Source: Desertivirga xinjiangensis (GTDB lineage: Bacteria > Bacteroidota > Bacteroidia > Sphingobacteriales > Sphingobacteriaceae). From it: a DNA stretch of 64,000 nucleotides. Position 1 is the first letter of the stretch. Every line of letters starts with the position of its first letter. The notes beneath the pieces are model-generated. The model was not told where the DNA came from, made no database searches, and saw only the letters and a list, made by a program, of their open reading frames with translations. Made by a program: the position numbers and the translations under genes. The DNA is taken from NCBI RefSeq assembly GCF_024436435.1, contig NZ_JAFMZP010000008.1, positions 124,001-188,000 on the forward strand. Reading direction: 5' to 3'. Below, piece after piece: positions 17,650 to 26,660 of this stretch.

Positions 17650-19845
17650 ATGAATGGAAAAATTTTACTCTCTTCTTTTGCAGCTTGCTGTTTAATGTTT
17701 TATTCCTGTAAAAAAGATCAGACAATTTCGGCTGATACGAGTCTTTCGGAAATCAAAGTGCCAGACGGGTTTACATGGGAGTCGTCCAGGGATATCAGTT
17801 TTAAGGTAACTATCGCTGACAATCGATTCCAGGAGGATATTCATGTTATTGCTATTTATTCGGCAGATGGTGGGCTGATTACCAAAGGGGCAGCTTCCCT
17901 GACTAAACCTTTTGAAAGTAAGGCTTATGTTCCTGGAACGGTAAACGAGGTGTATGTCGTCAGAACGGCTCCCGACAATTCATCAACTTCCCAGAAAGTG
18001 CGGTTAAACAGTGACAGGGTTACATTGACTTTAAGCGCACCTCTTGTTCAGGCAGTAAGCTCTTTGAACAATACCCTCAATGCTGCCACTGGCAGTCCCG
18101 ACTGCACTACTGGCTGTACGCAGACTGTAACCTTAACTAAAAACTATGAAACCGTTTCAGTATCGGAAGGAAAGACTGTTTGTGTAAATGGTAGTAATAA
18201 GTCTTTCGATGTCCAGTTCGGTTCGGGAGGCGGAACCTTAAGAATTTGTGGCGCAAATCTTACCGTTCTGGAATTAGCGAATAATAGGATTAATGATCCC
18301 TCGGCTATCATAATTACAGCGGAGGCAAGTGTTGTAATTGATGAGAAGAAGTCAACTAACTTTAATCAGAATAATAATACTCTTGAAAATTATGGGCAGC
18401 TCACTATTGAAGGGGGGATAAACCTGGCCGGTAAATTAAAGAACAACGGTGTATTGACGGTTAATGGCGAGTATAGTACCGAAACACAAACCAGTCCTGT
18501 TACCGAACATACCAATAACGGGACGCTAATAGTCAACGGACTATTAGATGTAGGGTCTAATAGTCTCTTTTACAATAACGGCTCTGTAAGAACCACGGAT
18601 TTAAGATTGTTCAACCACGCAACATTTGTCAATAATTGCAAGTTGTTGGTGACCAACGAATATGACCATAGTACCTTAATGAAAAATTATGGCTATATAA
18701 AAGTGGAAAAAGAAGTATTTGTTAATGGATCCTCGGAGCTGGCCCTTTACAATGGGTCGATGATAAGCACCAGAGATATCAAAATAAACGGAACGATTAA
18801 AGGATACGATGCAGGCTCTTTATTTAAAGTGAGCAATGAAACAGAACTGACTGGTGCAGGAGAGCTTGCCGGTAATTTCAGTTATTGTGATGCTAACGGC
18901 CTTGAAAAAAACAATGGAACCATTGAACATACCGTATCTCTGAATTGCAACTTATATATTCCTGTGTCTGGTTGTAATGCAGAGGGTAATGGAAGTGCTC
19001 CTGTTAAGGATACTGATGGGGACGGGGTGCTGGATAATATTGACGATTATCCTCACGACGCTACCAGGGCGTTCAATAATTATTATCCTTCTGGGGGAGT
19101 TGACGACGGGGCGACGGTTCTTTTTGAGGACATGTGGCCGGTGAAGGGTGATTACGACATGAATGATGTGGTAATGTCTTACCAGCTGAAGGTGATTACC
19201 AATGCTGCCAACAAGGTGGTTGAGCTTAGTGGTACTTATAATTTGAATGCACGTGGCGGAGTGTTTGAAAACGGATTTGGAATAGAGTTCCCCGTGAGCC
19301 GCAGCCTGGTAAGCAATGTTAAAGGTGCTGTTCTTGAGGAAGGTCAGGATAAAGCAGTGCTTATTTTGTTTATGAATATGCAAAATGAGCTGATGTACAT
19401 GAATACCCGCCCGGCAGATCCTTTTTCTCCGGTAAAAACTTATACTATCAGTTTTTCAGTATCAAACGGTCCGTCTTTAAATGAATTTGGTCTTGGAGAA
19501 TATAATCCCTTCATCTGGGATAGGGGAAAAGGGCGGTCGTATGAGGTTCATCTGCCCGGACATGCGCCAACCAGTCTCGGAGATCCAAAGCTTTTCGGTT
19601 CTGGCCATGATGCAAGTAATCCAGCTAAAGGGCAGTATTACGTTACAGCAGAAGGTTTTCCCTGGGCTATCAGTGTTCCAATGAAAAATCTTCCCTATCC
19701 TCTTGAAGGAAAGGATATTGGCACTGCCTATTTGAAATTGTCACAGTGGGTAGTATCTGGAGGTGTTAACTTCAATGACTGGTATAGTAATCGCGCTTCC
19801 GGCTACCGGAATGATAGTAATTTTTACAAAACAGGGGATAAGTAA
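17650..19845 (+). CDS. LruC-domain lipoprotein, copy 1
   Basis: 731 residues. A lipoprotein signal (LMFYSCKKD, Cys near residue 20) is followed by a beta-sandwich (about 30-120, with VPDGFTWESSRDISFKV). A repetitive region (about 150-430) has recurring short motifs such as LENYGQLTIEGG, LKNNGVLTVNGEY and TNNGTLIVNG, suggesting a right-handed beta-helix. A thrombospondin-3-type calcium loop DTDGDGVLDNIDDYPHD comes next, and a C-terminal LruC/DUF4842 domain (FEDMWPVKGDYDMNDVVMSY). I chose the ATG at 17650 because it places the signal peptide at the N-terminus. An AAGGGA/TCCCTT hairpin lies just before it (17624-17639). Function of LruC proteins is unknown; this one is probably surface-exposed and Ca-stabilised. 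Confidence 0.88.
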   Translation: MNGKILLSSFAACCLMFYSCKKDQTISADTSLSEIKVPDGFTWESSRDISFKVTIADNRFQEDIHVIAIYSADGGLITKGAASLTKPFESKAYVPGTVNEVYVVRTAPDNSSTSQKVRLNSDRVTLTLSAPLVQAVSSLNNTLNAATGSPDCTTGCTQTVTLTKNYETVSVSEGKTVCVNGSNKSFDVQFGSGGGTLRICGANLTVLELANNRINDPSAIIITAEASVVIDEKKSTNFNQNNNTLENYGQLTIEGGINLAGKLKNNGVLTVNGEYSTETQTSPVTEHTNNGTLIVNGLLDVGSNSLFYNNGSVRTTDLRLFNHATFVNNCKLLVTNEYDHSTLMKNYGYIKVEKEVFVNGSSELALYNGSMISTRDIKINGTIKGYDAGSLFKVSNETELTGAGELAGNFSYCDANGLEKNNGTIEHTVSLNCNLYIPVSGCNAEGNGSAPVKDTDGDGVLDNIDDYPHDATRAFNNYYPSGGVDDGATVLFEDMWPVKGDYDMNDVVMSYQLKVITNAANKVVELSGTYNLNARGGVFENGFGIEFPVSRSLVSNVKGAVLEEGQDKAVLILFMNMQNELMYMNTRPADPFSPVKTYTISFSVSNGPSLNEFGLGEYNPFIWDRGKGRSYEVHLPGHAPTSLGDPKLFGSGHDASNPAKGQYYVTAEGFPWAISVPMKNLPYPLEGKDIGTAYLKLSQWVVSGGVNFNDWYSNRASGYRNDSNFYKTGDK

Positions 19846-19974
19846 CAGTTCTGGGGTTTATTTTACCCGAAAAGGGGAAATGTGGCTCCTTATATGGGCG
19901 ATTCCGAGTTGGTGTTGATTTTACTTGGGCAGGATATAGTGTTTTGTTCTGCAATATATCCTGCACAAGCCTGT

Positions 19975-19991
19975 ATGGCATGCTCATTGAA
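19975..19991 (+). promoter_or_regulatory. box shared upstream of LruC copies 2 and 3 (first occurrence)
   Basis: ATGGCATGCTCATTGAA lies 55 bp before the ATG of copy 2. The same box with one change (C for A) lies 53 bp before the ATG of copy 3 at 22420. It contains the palindrome GCATGC. It may be a shared operator or part of the duplicated promoter. Confidence 0.35.
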
Positions 19992-20029
19992 AACAGGGAG
20001 AGAGTTGTTTAGTGCAACTGATGAGATAT

Positions 20030-22231
20030 ATGAAAACAAAAATTTTACTAAGTTTATTATTGGTATCCTCTCTCGGGATTTATTCCTGTAAAAAAGATGG
20101 GCAGATTGATGGTCTGGCTGGCGTAGTCAAACTTGCCGACGTGAATGTGCCTGATGGGTTCACCTGGGAGTCATCCAGGGATATCAACTTTAAGATAGCT
20201 ATTGCTGACAATCGTTTCCAGGATAATATTCATGTGATTGCCATTTATTCGGCAGATGGCGGGCTGATTACCAAAGGAGCGGCTTCCCTTACTAAACCTT
20301 TTGAGAGCAAGGCTTATGTTCCGCGAACAGTGAGCGAGGTATTTGTGGTCAAAACGGCTCCCGACAACTCATCCACTTCTCAAAAAATCCGGTTAGATGG
20401 TGATAAAGTCACATTGACCTTAAGTGCACCTCTTGTTCAAGCCGTAAGTTCGGTCAACAGTGCTTTTAATACTTCTTCTGATAGTCCCGATTGTACTACA
20501 GGCTGTTCCGAGACGATAACCTTGACTACAAACTCGCAAACGGTTTCCGTATCTGGTGGAAAAACTATCTGTGTGAATGGCAGCAATAAGTCTTTTGATG
20601 TTCAGTTTGGTTCGGGAGGCGGAACTTTAAGGATCTGTGGTACTAATCTTACCATCCAGGAATTAGCGAATAACAGGATCAATGATCCAATGGCAATCAT
20701 CATAACTGCTGATGCCAGTGTTACCTTTGATGAGAAAAGGGCGACAAACTTTAATCAGAATAACAATACGCTGGAAAATTATGGACACCTTACTATTGAA
20801 GGTGGGATAAATCTTGCCGGTAAATTAAAAAACTTTGGTGTGTTGACTGTCAATGGCGAGTATAGTACGGAAACACAAACCAGTCCTGTTACAGAACATA
20901 CCAACAATGGGACACTGATAGTCAATGGCCAGTTAGACGTAGGGTCTAATAGTTTCTTTTACAATAACGGGTCTGTTAAAGCGACCGATTTAAGGGTTTT
21001 TAACCACGCAACATTTATCAATAATTGCAAGTTGTTAGTAACAAACGAATATGATCATAGTACTTTGATGAAGAACTATGGTTATATCAAAGTCGACGGA
21101 GAAATATTTGTTAACGGATCGTCTGAACTGGCCCTTTACGGTGGGTCGATGATAAGCACCAGGGACATCAAAATAAACGGAACTATCAAAGGGTACGATT
21201 CGGGCTCCTTATTTAAAGTAAGTAATGAAACAGAACTGACCGGCGCCGGGACGCTGACCGGTAATTTCAGTTATTGTGATGCTAACGGGCTTGAAAAAAA
21301 CAATGGAACCATTGAACATACCGTATCTCTGAATTGCAACTTATATATTCCTGTGTCTGGTTGTAATGCAGAGGGTAATGGAAGTGCTCCTGTTAAGGAT
21401 ACTGATGGGGACGGGGTGCTGGATAATATTGACGATTATCCACATGATGCTACTAAAGCGTTTAATAACTATTATCCCGGGGGGGGAGTTGACGACGGCG
21501 CAACGATTCTTTTTGAGGATATGTGGCCGGTGAAGGGTGATTATGACATGAATGATATAGTAATGTCTTACCAGTTAAAGGTGGTTACCAATGCTGCCAA
21601 CAAGGTGGTCGAGCTTAGTGGTTCGTATAGCTTAAATGCCCGCGGGGGGATTTTTGAAAATGGCTTCGGCATAGAGTTTCCAATAAACCGCAGTTTAGTA
21701 AGTAATGTTAAAGGCGCTATACTGGAAGAAGGTCAGGATAAAGCAGTGCTTATTTTGTTCACCAATATGCAAAACGAGTTGCCGTACATGAATACGCGCG
21801 CAACAGATCCTTTCTCTCCTGCAAAAACGTATATGATCAGTTTCTCCGTAACTAATGGTCCTTCTTTAAGTGAATTCGGCCTCGGAGAATATAATCCCTT
21901 TATCTGGAATAGAGGAAAAGGGCGGTCTTATGAAGTTCATCTACCCGGACATATGCCAACAAGTCTGGGAGATCCGAAGCTTTTCGGTTCTGGTCATGAT
22001 GCAAGCAATCCATCAAAAGGTATGTATTACGTTACATCTGAGGGTTTTCCCTGGGCTATCAGCGTTCCGGTGAAAAATCTTTCTTATCCTCTTGAAGGGA
22101 TGGACATCGGCACTGCCTATTTAAAATTGTCACAGTGGGTTATGTCTGGCGGTGTTAACTTCAATGACTGGTATAGCAATCGCACTTCCGGCTACCGGAA
22201 TGAGAATAACTTTTATAAAGCAGGGGAATAA
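20030..22231 (+). CDS. LruC-domain lipoprotein, copy 2
   Basis: 733 residues, very close to copy 1 over its whole length: same signal type (GIYSCKKD), same VPDGFTWESSRD sandwich, same putative beta-helix, same DTDGDGVLDNIDDYPHD calcium loop and C-terminal LruC domain. A 152-bp stretch at 21290-21441 is identical to 18901-19052 in copy 1, while the flanks differ at many silent positions. I chose the ATG at 20030 by analogy with copy 3 (MKKKFLLS); in-frame GTG at 20012 and ATG at 20021 are alternatives. It is followed by a strong terminator. The three copies probably arose by tandem duplication and may serve as variable surface proteins. Confidence 0.88.
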   Translation: MKTKILLSLLLVSSLGIYSCKKDGQIDGLAGVVKLADVNVPDGFTWESSRDINFKIAIADNRFQDNIHVIAIYSADGGLITKGAASLTKPFESKAYVPRTVSEVFVVKTAPDNSSTSQKIRLDGDKVTLTLSAPLVQAVSSVNSAFNTSSDSPDCTTGCSETITLTTNSQTVSVSGGKTICVNGSNKSFDVQFGSGGGTLRICGTNLTIQELANNRINDPMAIIITADASVTFDEKRATNFNQNNNTLENYGHLTIEGGINLAGKLKNFGVLTVNGEYSTETQTSPVTEHTNNGTLIVNGQLDVGSNSFFYNNGSVKATDLRVFNHATFINNCKLLVTNEYDHSTLMKNYGYIKVDGEIFVNGSSELALYGGSMISTRDIKINGTIKGYDSGSLFKVSNETELTGAGTLTGNFSYCDANGLEKNNGTIEHTVSLNCNLYIPVSGCNAEGNGSAPVKDTDGDGVLDNIDDYPHDATKAFNNYYPGGGVDDGATILFEDMWPVKGDYDMNDIVMSYQLKVVTNAANKVVELSGSYSLNARGGIFENGFGIEFPINRSLVSNVKGAILEEGQDKAVLILFTNMQNELPYMNTRATDPFSPAKTYMISFSVTNGPSLSEFGLGEYNPFIWNRGKGRSYEVHLPGHMPTSLGDPKLFGSGHDASNPSKGMYYVTSEGFPWAISVPVKNLSYPLEGMDIGTAYLKLSQWVMSGGVNFNDWYSNRTSGYRNENNFYKAGE

Positions 22232-22280
22232 ATAGTCGCTCAGGGGCTTAGTTTCCCCGAAACGGGGAAGTGTTATTTTA

Positions 22281-22328
22281 AAATTGGGGAAATTTAAGCA
22301 CAGGCTGTAATTTCCCCAATTTGTTTTT
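22281..22328 (+). terminator. terminator after LruC copy 2
   Basis: A perfect 14-bp stem, AAATTGGGGAAATT (22281-22294) with AATTTCCCCAATTT (22309-22322), is followed by GTTTTT. A shorter hairpin (TTCCCCG-AAA-CGGGGAA) precedes it just after the stop codon, so copy 3 has its own promoter. Confidence 0.85.
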
Positions 22329-22419
22329 GCGAAGCGAGTATTGCATTAAATTCAGGTTTAAGTCGCTGTAAACAAGCTATTGTGGTTGCTTTCCGCTTAT
22401 TATATATACACGAATCCCA

Positions 22420-22436
22420 ATGGCATGCTCCTTGAA
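22420..22436 (+). promoter_or_regulatory. box shared upstream of LruC copies 2 and 3 (second occurrence)
   Basis: ATGGCATGCTCCTTGAA, 53 bp before the copy 3 ATG, matches 16 of 17 bases of the box at 19975. The region between the two terminated genes is otherwise diverged, so the conservation points to function. Confidence 0.35.
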
Positions 22437-22472
22437 CCAGGAGGGGTGTTGTTTCAGAACAATTGACGATAT

Positions 22473-24671
22473 ATGAAAAAAAAGTTTCTACTAAGTTTAT
22501 TATTCATTTCTACCCTGGCTATTTATTCTTGTAAAAAAGATGGGCAGTCAGACGGGCAACTGAATGTTGACAAGCTCACGGATGTTAAAGTCCCGGATGG
22601 CTTTACATGGGAGTCTTCAAGGGATGTTACTTTCGACGTTTCAGTTACCGATGTACGCTTTTCTGATGCTATACACCAGGTTGCGATTTATGGTACTGAC
22701 GGCACTCTTTATTCGAAGGGGTCCGCTACTTTAAGCGCTCCTTTTAAAACTAAAGTTTATCTCCCCTCTACAATTGAGGAAGTTTTTGTTGTGAAGACTG
22801 CTCCTGATAATTCAAGCGTTTCTCAGAAGGTGCAGGTGAGGAGCTCCTATATAGCGTTGTCTTTAGGCGCTTCTCTCAAGCTTGAAGGCCTTTCAGCGGT
22901 AAATACATCAGGGACGTCTGCAATTAGCCCTGACTGTACATCAGGTTGCAATCAAAGTATATTACTTACTCAAAATTGGCAGAATGTTAGTGTTTCAAAT
23001 GGTCAAACCGTTTGTCTTACAGGTTCTAATAAAATATTTAACGTAGAATTAGGAAGTGGTGGCGGTACGCTTAAGATTTGCGGAACAGGATTAACTGTTC
23101 AAAACTTAAACAAAAACTCCGGAACGTCTGCTGTGGAGATTATTGTATCGGCAGGCAGTAATGTGTCGTTCTCTAATCTCGATCTTGACAGATCAAGTCA
23201 CGTGTTAAAGAACTATGGAACGGTTACTTTTTCTGGAAATCTGGCGTGTTCAGGCAAAGTAAATAATTACGGAGCTTTAACGGTTAATGGCGATTACAAC
23301 ATTAATTCCGGAAACGTTTCGGGGCATACCAACGACGGTGTACTAACTGTTGGTGGTACAATGAATGTGAACAGTACCACTTCTTATACAAATAACGCCT
23401 CTGCGACCATAAAGAAGCTTCAGGTAAATAGCAATGGTGTTTTCAATAATAACTGTAAGCTAATCGTTGTTACCAATACAATAATAGATAAGACATTAAA
23501 CAACTATGGTTATGTTTCGGTAGGTACAAGTACTCAAATAAATGCCAATGCTAAGATCAATCTCTACAGCGGTGCATTATTCGTAACTAAAGATCTGGAA
23601 AAGATCGGTGGTCATTTTGTAGGTAATGCAGGTACTTCTCTGGTTAATATAACGGGAACAATTGATAACAATTTGATTCTTGATGCCAACCAAACATCAA
23701 ATGGTCAGAAATTTATAGGTCCGTTGCAGGTATGTTACAAATCAACGCTTACTGAAAGATTATTTAAAGAGGGGGCAGTCCAGGGATGTGACCTTTATAT
23801 TGCACCTACAGGTTGTACTCCGGGCAACGGCGAAAGCCAGGTTGCTGATTCAGATGGTGATGGCGTGTCCGATAATCTGGATGATTATCCAAATGATCCC
23901 GAAAAAGCCTATGACAATTATTATCCTGGGCCAGGTTCAAATGCAGGAGCTACAGTAGCGTTTGAGGATCAGTGGCCAGTAAAAGGCGATTACGACATGA
24001 ACGACGTGGTTATGTCTTACCAGTTAAAGGTGGTTACTGATGCACAGAATAAAGTAGTGGAAGTAGCAGGTACATATAACCTTCAGGCGCGTGGTGGTAT
24101 TTTCCATAATGGTTTCGGCATAGAGTTCCCTGTGAGCCGCTCATCTGTTAGCGATGTAATCGGAGGTACCCTTGAAGAAGGTCAACAGAAAGCAGTAATT
24201 ATCCTCTTTGATAACATGCATGCTGAGATGTATTCTTATAATACTCGTAAGGAAGAGGCGGTGTTGCCAGCAAAGTCATACCCAATTAGTTTTAAAGTTA
24301 GTAATGGTCCGCTTTTGGCTGATTTTGGATTGAGTGAATACAATCCATTTATCTGGAATAAAGTTGCAGGCCGCGGTTATGAGATCCATTTACCTGGTAG
24401 AAAGCCAACTTCTCTTGCCGATGTAAGCTTATTCGGAACAGGAGATGATAATTCAAGTGTAGCTGCTGGCAGATATTATATCAGCCCGGATGGCTATCCA
24501 TGGGCGATAAGTATCCCTGTTAAGGAGTTCAATTATCCGGTAGAAGGTAAGGATATTGTTAAAGCTTACTTAAGACTTCCAATGTGGATCTCTTCAGGCG
24601 GAAGTAGTTATACGGACTGGTATTCTAATACCGGAAGCGGTTACCGGAACACTTCTAACCTGTTTAAATAG
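22473..24671 (+). CDS. LruC-domain lipoprotein, copy 3 (diverged)
   Basis: 732 residues with the same architecture as copies 1 and 2. It has a lipoprotein signal (AIYSCKKDG), the VPDGFTWESSRDVTF sandwich, a repetitive putative beta-helix (HVLKNYGTVTFSG, VNNYGALTVNGDY), a calcium loop DSDGDGVSDNLDDYPND and the LruC/DUF4842 domain (FEDQWPVKGDYDMNDVVMSY). It is much more diverged than copies 1 and 2 are from each other, above all in the central repeat region, which suggests that this part is under diversifying pressure while the C-terminal domain is conserved. A terminator lies 28 bp after the stop and closes the array. Confidence 0.88.
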   Translation: MKKKFLLSLLFISTLAIYSCKKDGQSDGQLNVDKLTDVKVPDGFTWESSRDVTFDVSVTDVRFSDAIHQVAIYGTDGTLYSKGSATLSAPFKTKVYLPSTIEEVFVVKTAPDNSSVSQKVQVRSSYIALSLGASLKLEGLSAVNTSGTSAISPDCTSGCNQSILLTQNWQNVSVSNGQTVCLTGSNKIFNVELGSGGGTLKICGTGLTVQNLNKNSGTSAVEIIVSAGSNVSFSNLDLDRSSHVLKNYGTVTFSGNLACSGKVNNYGALTVNGDYNINSGNVSGHTNDGVLTVGGTMNVNSTTSYTNNASATIKKLQVNSNGVFNNNCKLIVVTNTIIDKTLNNYGYVSVGTSTQINANAKINLYSGALFVTKDLEKIGGHFVGNAGTSLVNITGTIDNNLILDANQTSNGQKFIGPLQVCYKSTLTERLFKEGAVQGCDLYIAPTGCTPGNGESQVADSDGDGVSDNLDDYPNDPEKAYDNYYPGPGSNAGATVAFEDQWPVKGDYDMNDVVMSYQLKVVTDAQNKVVEVAGTYNLQARGGIFHNGFGIEFPVSRSSVSDVIGGTLEEGQQKAVIILFDNMHAEMYSYNTRKEEAVLPAKSYPISFKVSNGPLLADFGLSEYNPFIWNKVAGRGYEIHLPGRKPTSLADVSLFGTGDDNSSVAAGRYYISPDGYPWAISIPVKEFNYPVEGKDIVKAYLRLPMWISSGGSSYTDWYSNTGSGYRNTSNLFK

Positions 24672-24698
24672 AATTATTATCTAAATTATATCTCTCTT

Positions 24699-24726
24699 AA
24701 AGGCCGGCTTTCACCGGCCTTTTTTT
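24699..24726 (+). terminator. terminator after LruC copy 3
   Basis: AAAGGCCGG (24699-24707) pairs with CCGGCCTTT (24714-24722) over a 6-nt loop, followed by more T. Confidence 0.85.
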
Positions 24727-24743
24727 GTAAGTTCTGTTGAATA

Positions 24744-25595
24744 TTATTCAACTACAGCTGAATCGCAGATATAGGTGGGAACTATGCCAGTGGCATTGAT
24801 CCTGGTTATTGCATCTCCGGGAAGGGTGTTGCCGCTTAACACCAATATGGTATCGAAGCCGAATTTATTTCCGCCTAGAATATCGGTATGCAGCGTATCG
24901 CCAACCATTACAATATCTTTTTTTACAATCGGTCTGCGCTCCCGAATAAGATCATAAGCAAACATAAACATCTGAGAATCGGGTTTGCCAAAACGGATGA
25001 ATTTACGGCCGACTATGGTTTCGATCATGCTGGCTATTCCACCCGCGGCAATGGATACCTCATTTTTTGTAACCGGATAAGAAAAGTCAGTGTTGGCAAC
25101 AATTACCGGTATTGGTCGCTTCCTGATGAGGTTTACCGCTGTGTTTAAGTCTTTAAACCAGTCGAAACCTTCATCGTCCAGAAATACCAGGGCACTCACC
25201 TTGTCTATGTTGCTTTCATCGATACTGCTGACGGGCAGGGTATGAAGATCGGAGTCGTCTATGTAATGGGCTGAATTCGGAGTCCCAAGATAAGCTACAA
25301 TGCCTTCATGCACTTTGAGATCGAGGTACTCTTTTGCAAGCATCCCGGAAGATACGATCCTGTCGGCAGTAACCGCATAAAGACCTGCCCTGTGGTAGGA
25401 TTCTGCAAGTTGAACCGGACTCCTGGAAGCGTCGTTTGTTACAATGTAAAATTCTTTATTTTGAGCCTCGAGATACTCAAATGTGTTTTCGATTCCAGGT
25501 ACAAGGCCTTTATAATTTTTTAAAACCCCGAAAGCATCGAAGAAAACTATTTTATACTGGTCAATTACTGATCTGAAATCTGAGAGTTGTATCAT
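24744..25595 (-). CDS. HAD-IIA family phosphatase
   Basis: 283 residues with the NagD-like HAD-IIA fold. Motif I reads FFDAFGVL with D20 as the nucleophile; the usual second Asp is replaced by Phe at position 22, as in the DxFGV subgroup. Motif II is the TND (ITNDAS-type, VTNDASRSP) and motif III is GDTLHTDILGG near residue 233. Such enzymes hydrolyse small phosphate esters in the cytosol. It is the last gene of a three-gene operon, 29 bp after a kinase-like gene. Loss of the acid/base Asp in motif I may slow turnover or restrict the substrate. A kinase and phosphatase side by side suggests that a phosphorylated metabolite is made and removed within one pathway. Confidence 0.82.
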   Translation of the reverse strand: MIQLSDFRSVIDQYKIVFFDAFGVLKNYKGLVPGIENTFEYLEAQNKEFYIVTNDASRSPVQLAESYHRAGLYAVTADRIVSSGMLAKEYLDLKVHEGIVAYLGTPNSAHYIDDSDLHTLPVSSIDESNIDKVSALVFLDDEGFDWFKDLNTAVNLIRKRPIPVIVANTDFSYPVTKNEVSIAAGGIASMIETIVGRKFIRFGKPDSQMFMFAYDLIRERRPIVKKDIVMVGDTLHTDILGGNKFGFDTILVLSGNTLPGDAITRINATGIVPTYICDSAVVE

Positions 25596-25624
25596 TCTTT
25601 ATAAATATAACAGGAAATTATTTC

Positions 25625-26659
25625 TTACTTGAGCTTTAAGGCGTTCAATATCTTTTTCGCATCAAAATCCCTGTCGATCGACGGAAGATAGATATCAAAT
25701 GCTTCAGCCTGAAGTTTTTTGGCGTATTGTTCGTTAAAGAAGTAAGTCCCATCTTTAATAACGTAGTTAAGAATGAAAAAACGATACACTTCCTTTAAAA
25801 AGCGAATCTCGTTGGAACTTAGGGGATTCACTTTGTGGTACTCCTGGAGGAAGATCAGGAAGCGTTCTTCCATCATAGGACTTATCACATAACTGAAGAC
25901 GGTACGGTCGCCGATATCAGAAACTACCCTGCTGAAGAAATAGAAGTCCATCATGCGGGTACTCATCCGGAACCAGTCATAGTCCCAGCGCGAATAAAGT
26001 TTTAAACCGGGGGTGACGGAGAAGTTCCCGATGTTCCAGTCGATGAAGACAGGTATAGATTCAAAAGCGTCGGCTTTACATTTCAGGCGGTTCACCAGAA
26101 ATTGATCGCAATGGTGCCTTAGGACTTCTTTTTGCTGCTCGTCGAATTCCTTCTGTGTTTTCCTGCTAAGCTGTTTTAACAGGACATTGACGTCTGTACG
26201 TAGTGTTTTCGATGATTTGGGTAGGTTCTTAACTTTCGAACAGGCTCTGTGAAAGCGGCCGATCTGTTCGCCCAGTTTGCGGATCTGGTTTTCGTCGAGA
26301 CGACGGGGAAGGCGTTGCTGTACCCTTACAGGGTTGTAGAATATTACCCAGGCGTCTGTCTTTGCTTTTTTATAGTGGTATGTAAAAACCCTGTTGTTCT
26401 TTAACAGTGATTTTGCAAGCACATTTTCGAAGGGATAGAGTAAGTTGTTGGCTAAAGAATGAATGATGCGGTGATCTTCCTTAAAGTGTTCATACTTGCC
26501 AAAATAGGATAGTTTAGCAATTACAATATCATCATCATCAAAAGTTACCCTGAAAACATGATTGGTTGAAACCATCGCGCTGATATCCTCAATTTTACGG
26601 ATGATTTTTGTTGGGTCGTATTCCTTCCAGGCTTTTTTAATAATAAGTGAATAATCCAT
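25625..26659 (-). CDS. APH/choline-kinase-fold phosphotransferase
   Basis: 344 residues from the ATG at 26659, only 1 nt after the stop of the upstream ligase gene, which fixes the start. The catalytic loop reads FIDWNIGNF (D207, N212), equivalent to HxDxxxxN. The metal-binding DxD follows as YSRWDYDW (D226, D228). The N-terminal lobe has VFRVTF and IVIAKLSYF, where K49 is the likely ATP lysine. This is the fold of aminoglycoside, choline, ethanolamine and homoserine kinases. No antibiotic-specific features are seen, so a small-metabolite kinase is more likely than a resistance enzyme. It lies between a glutamine-synthetase-like ligase and a HAD phosphatase in one operon. Confidence 0.75.
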   Translation of the reverse strand: MDYSLIIKKAWKEYDPTKIIRKIEDISAMVSTNHVFRVTFDDDDIVIAKLSYFGKYEHFKEDHRIIHSLANNLLYPFENVLAKSLLKNNRVFTYHYKKAKTDAWVIFYNPVRVQQRLPRRLDENQIRKLGEQIGRFHRACSKVKNLPKSSKTLRTDVNVLLKQLSRKTQKEFDEQQKEVLRHHCDQFLVNRLKCKADAFESIPVFIDWNIGNFSVTPGLKLYSRWDYDWFRMSTRMMDFYFFSRVVSDIGDRTVFSYVISPMMEERFLIFLQEYHKVNPLSSNEIRFLKEVYRFFILNYVIKDGTYFFNEQYAKKLQAEAFDIYLPSIDRDFDAKKILNALKLK

Positions 26660-26660
26660 T

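Noticed and set aside
25625-26659. Reading the kinase as an aminoglycoside resistance gene
   Set aside because: Only the general fold is shared; its tight operon with a ligase and a phosphatase points to metabolism.
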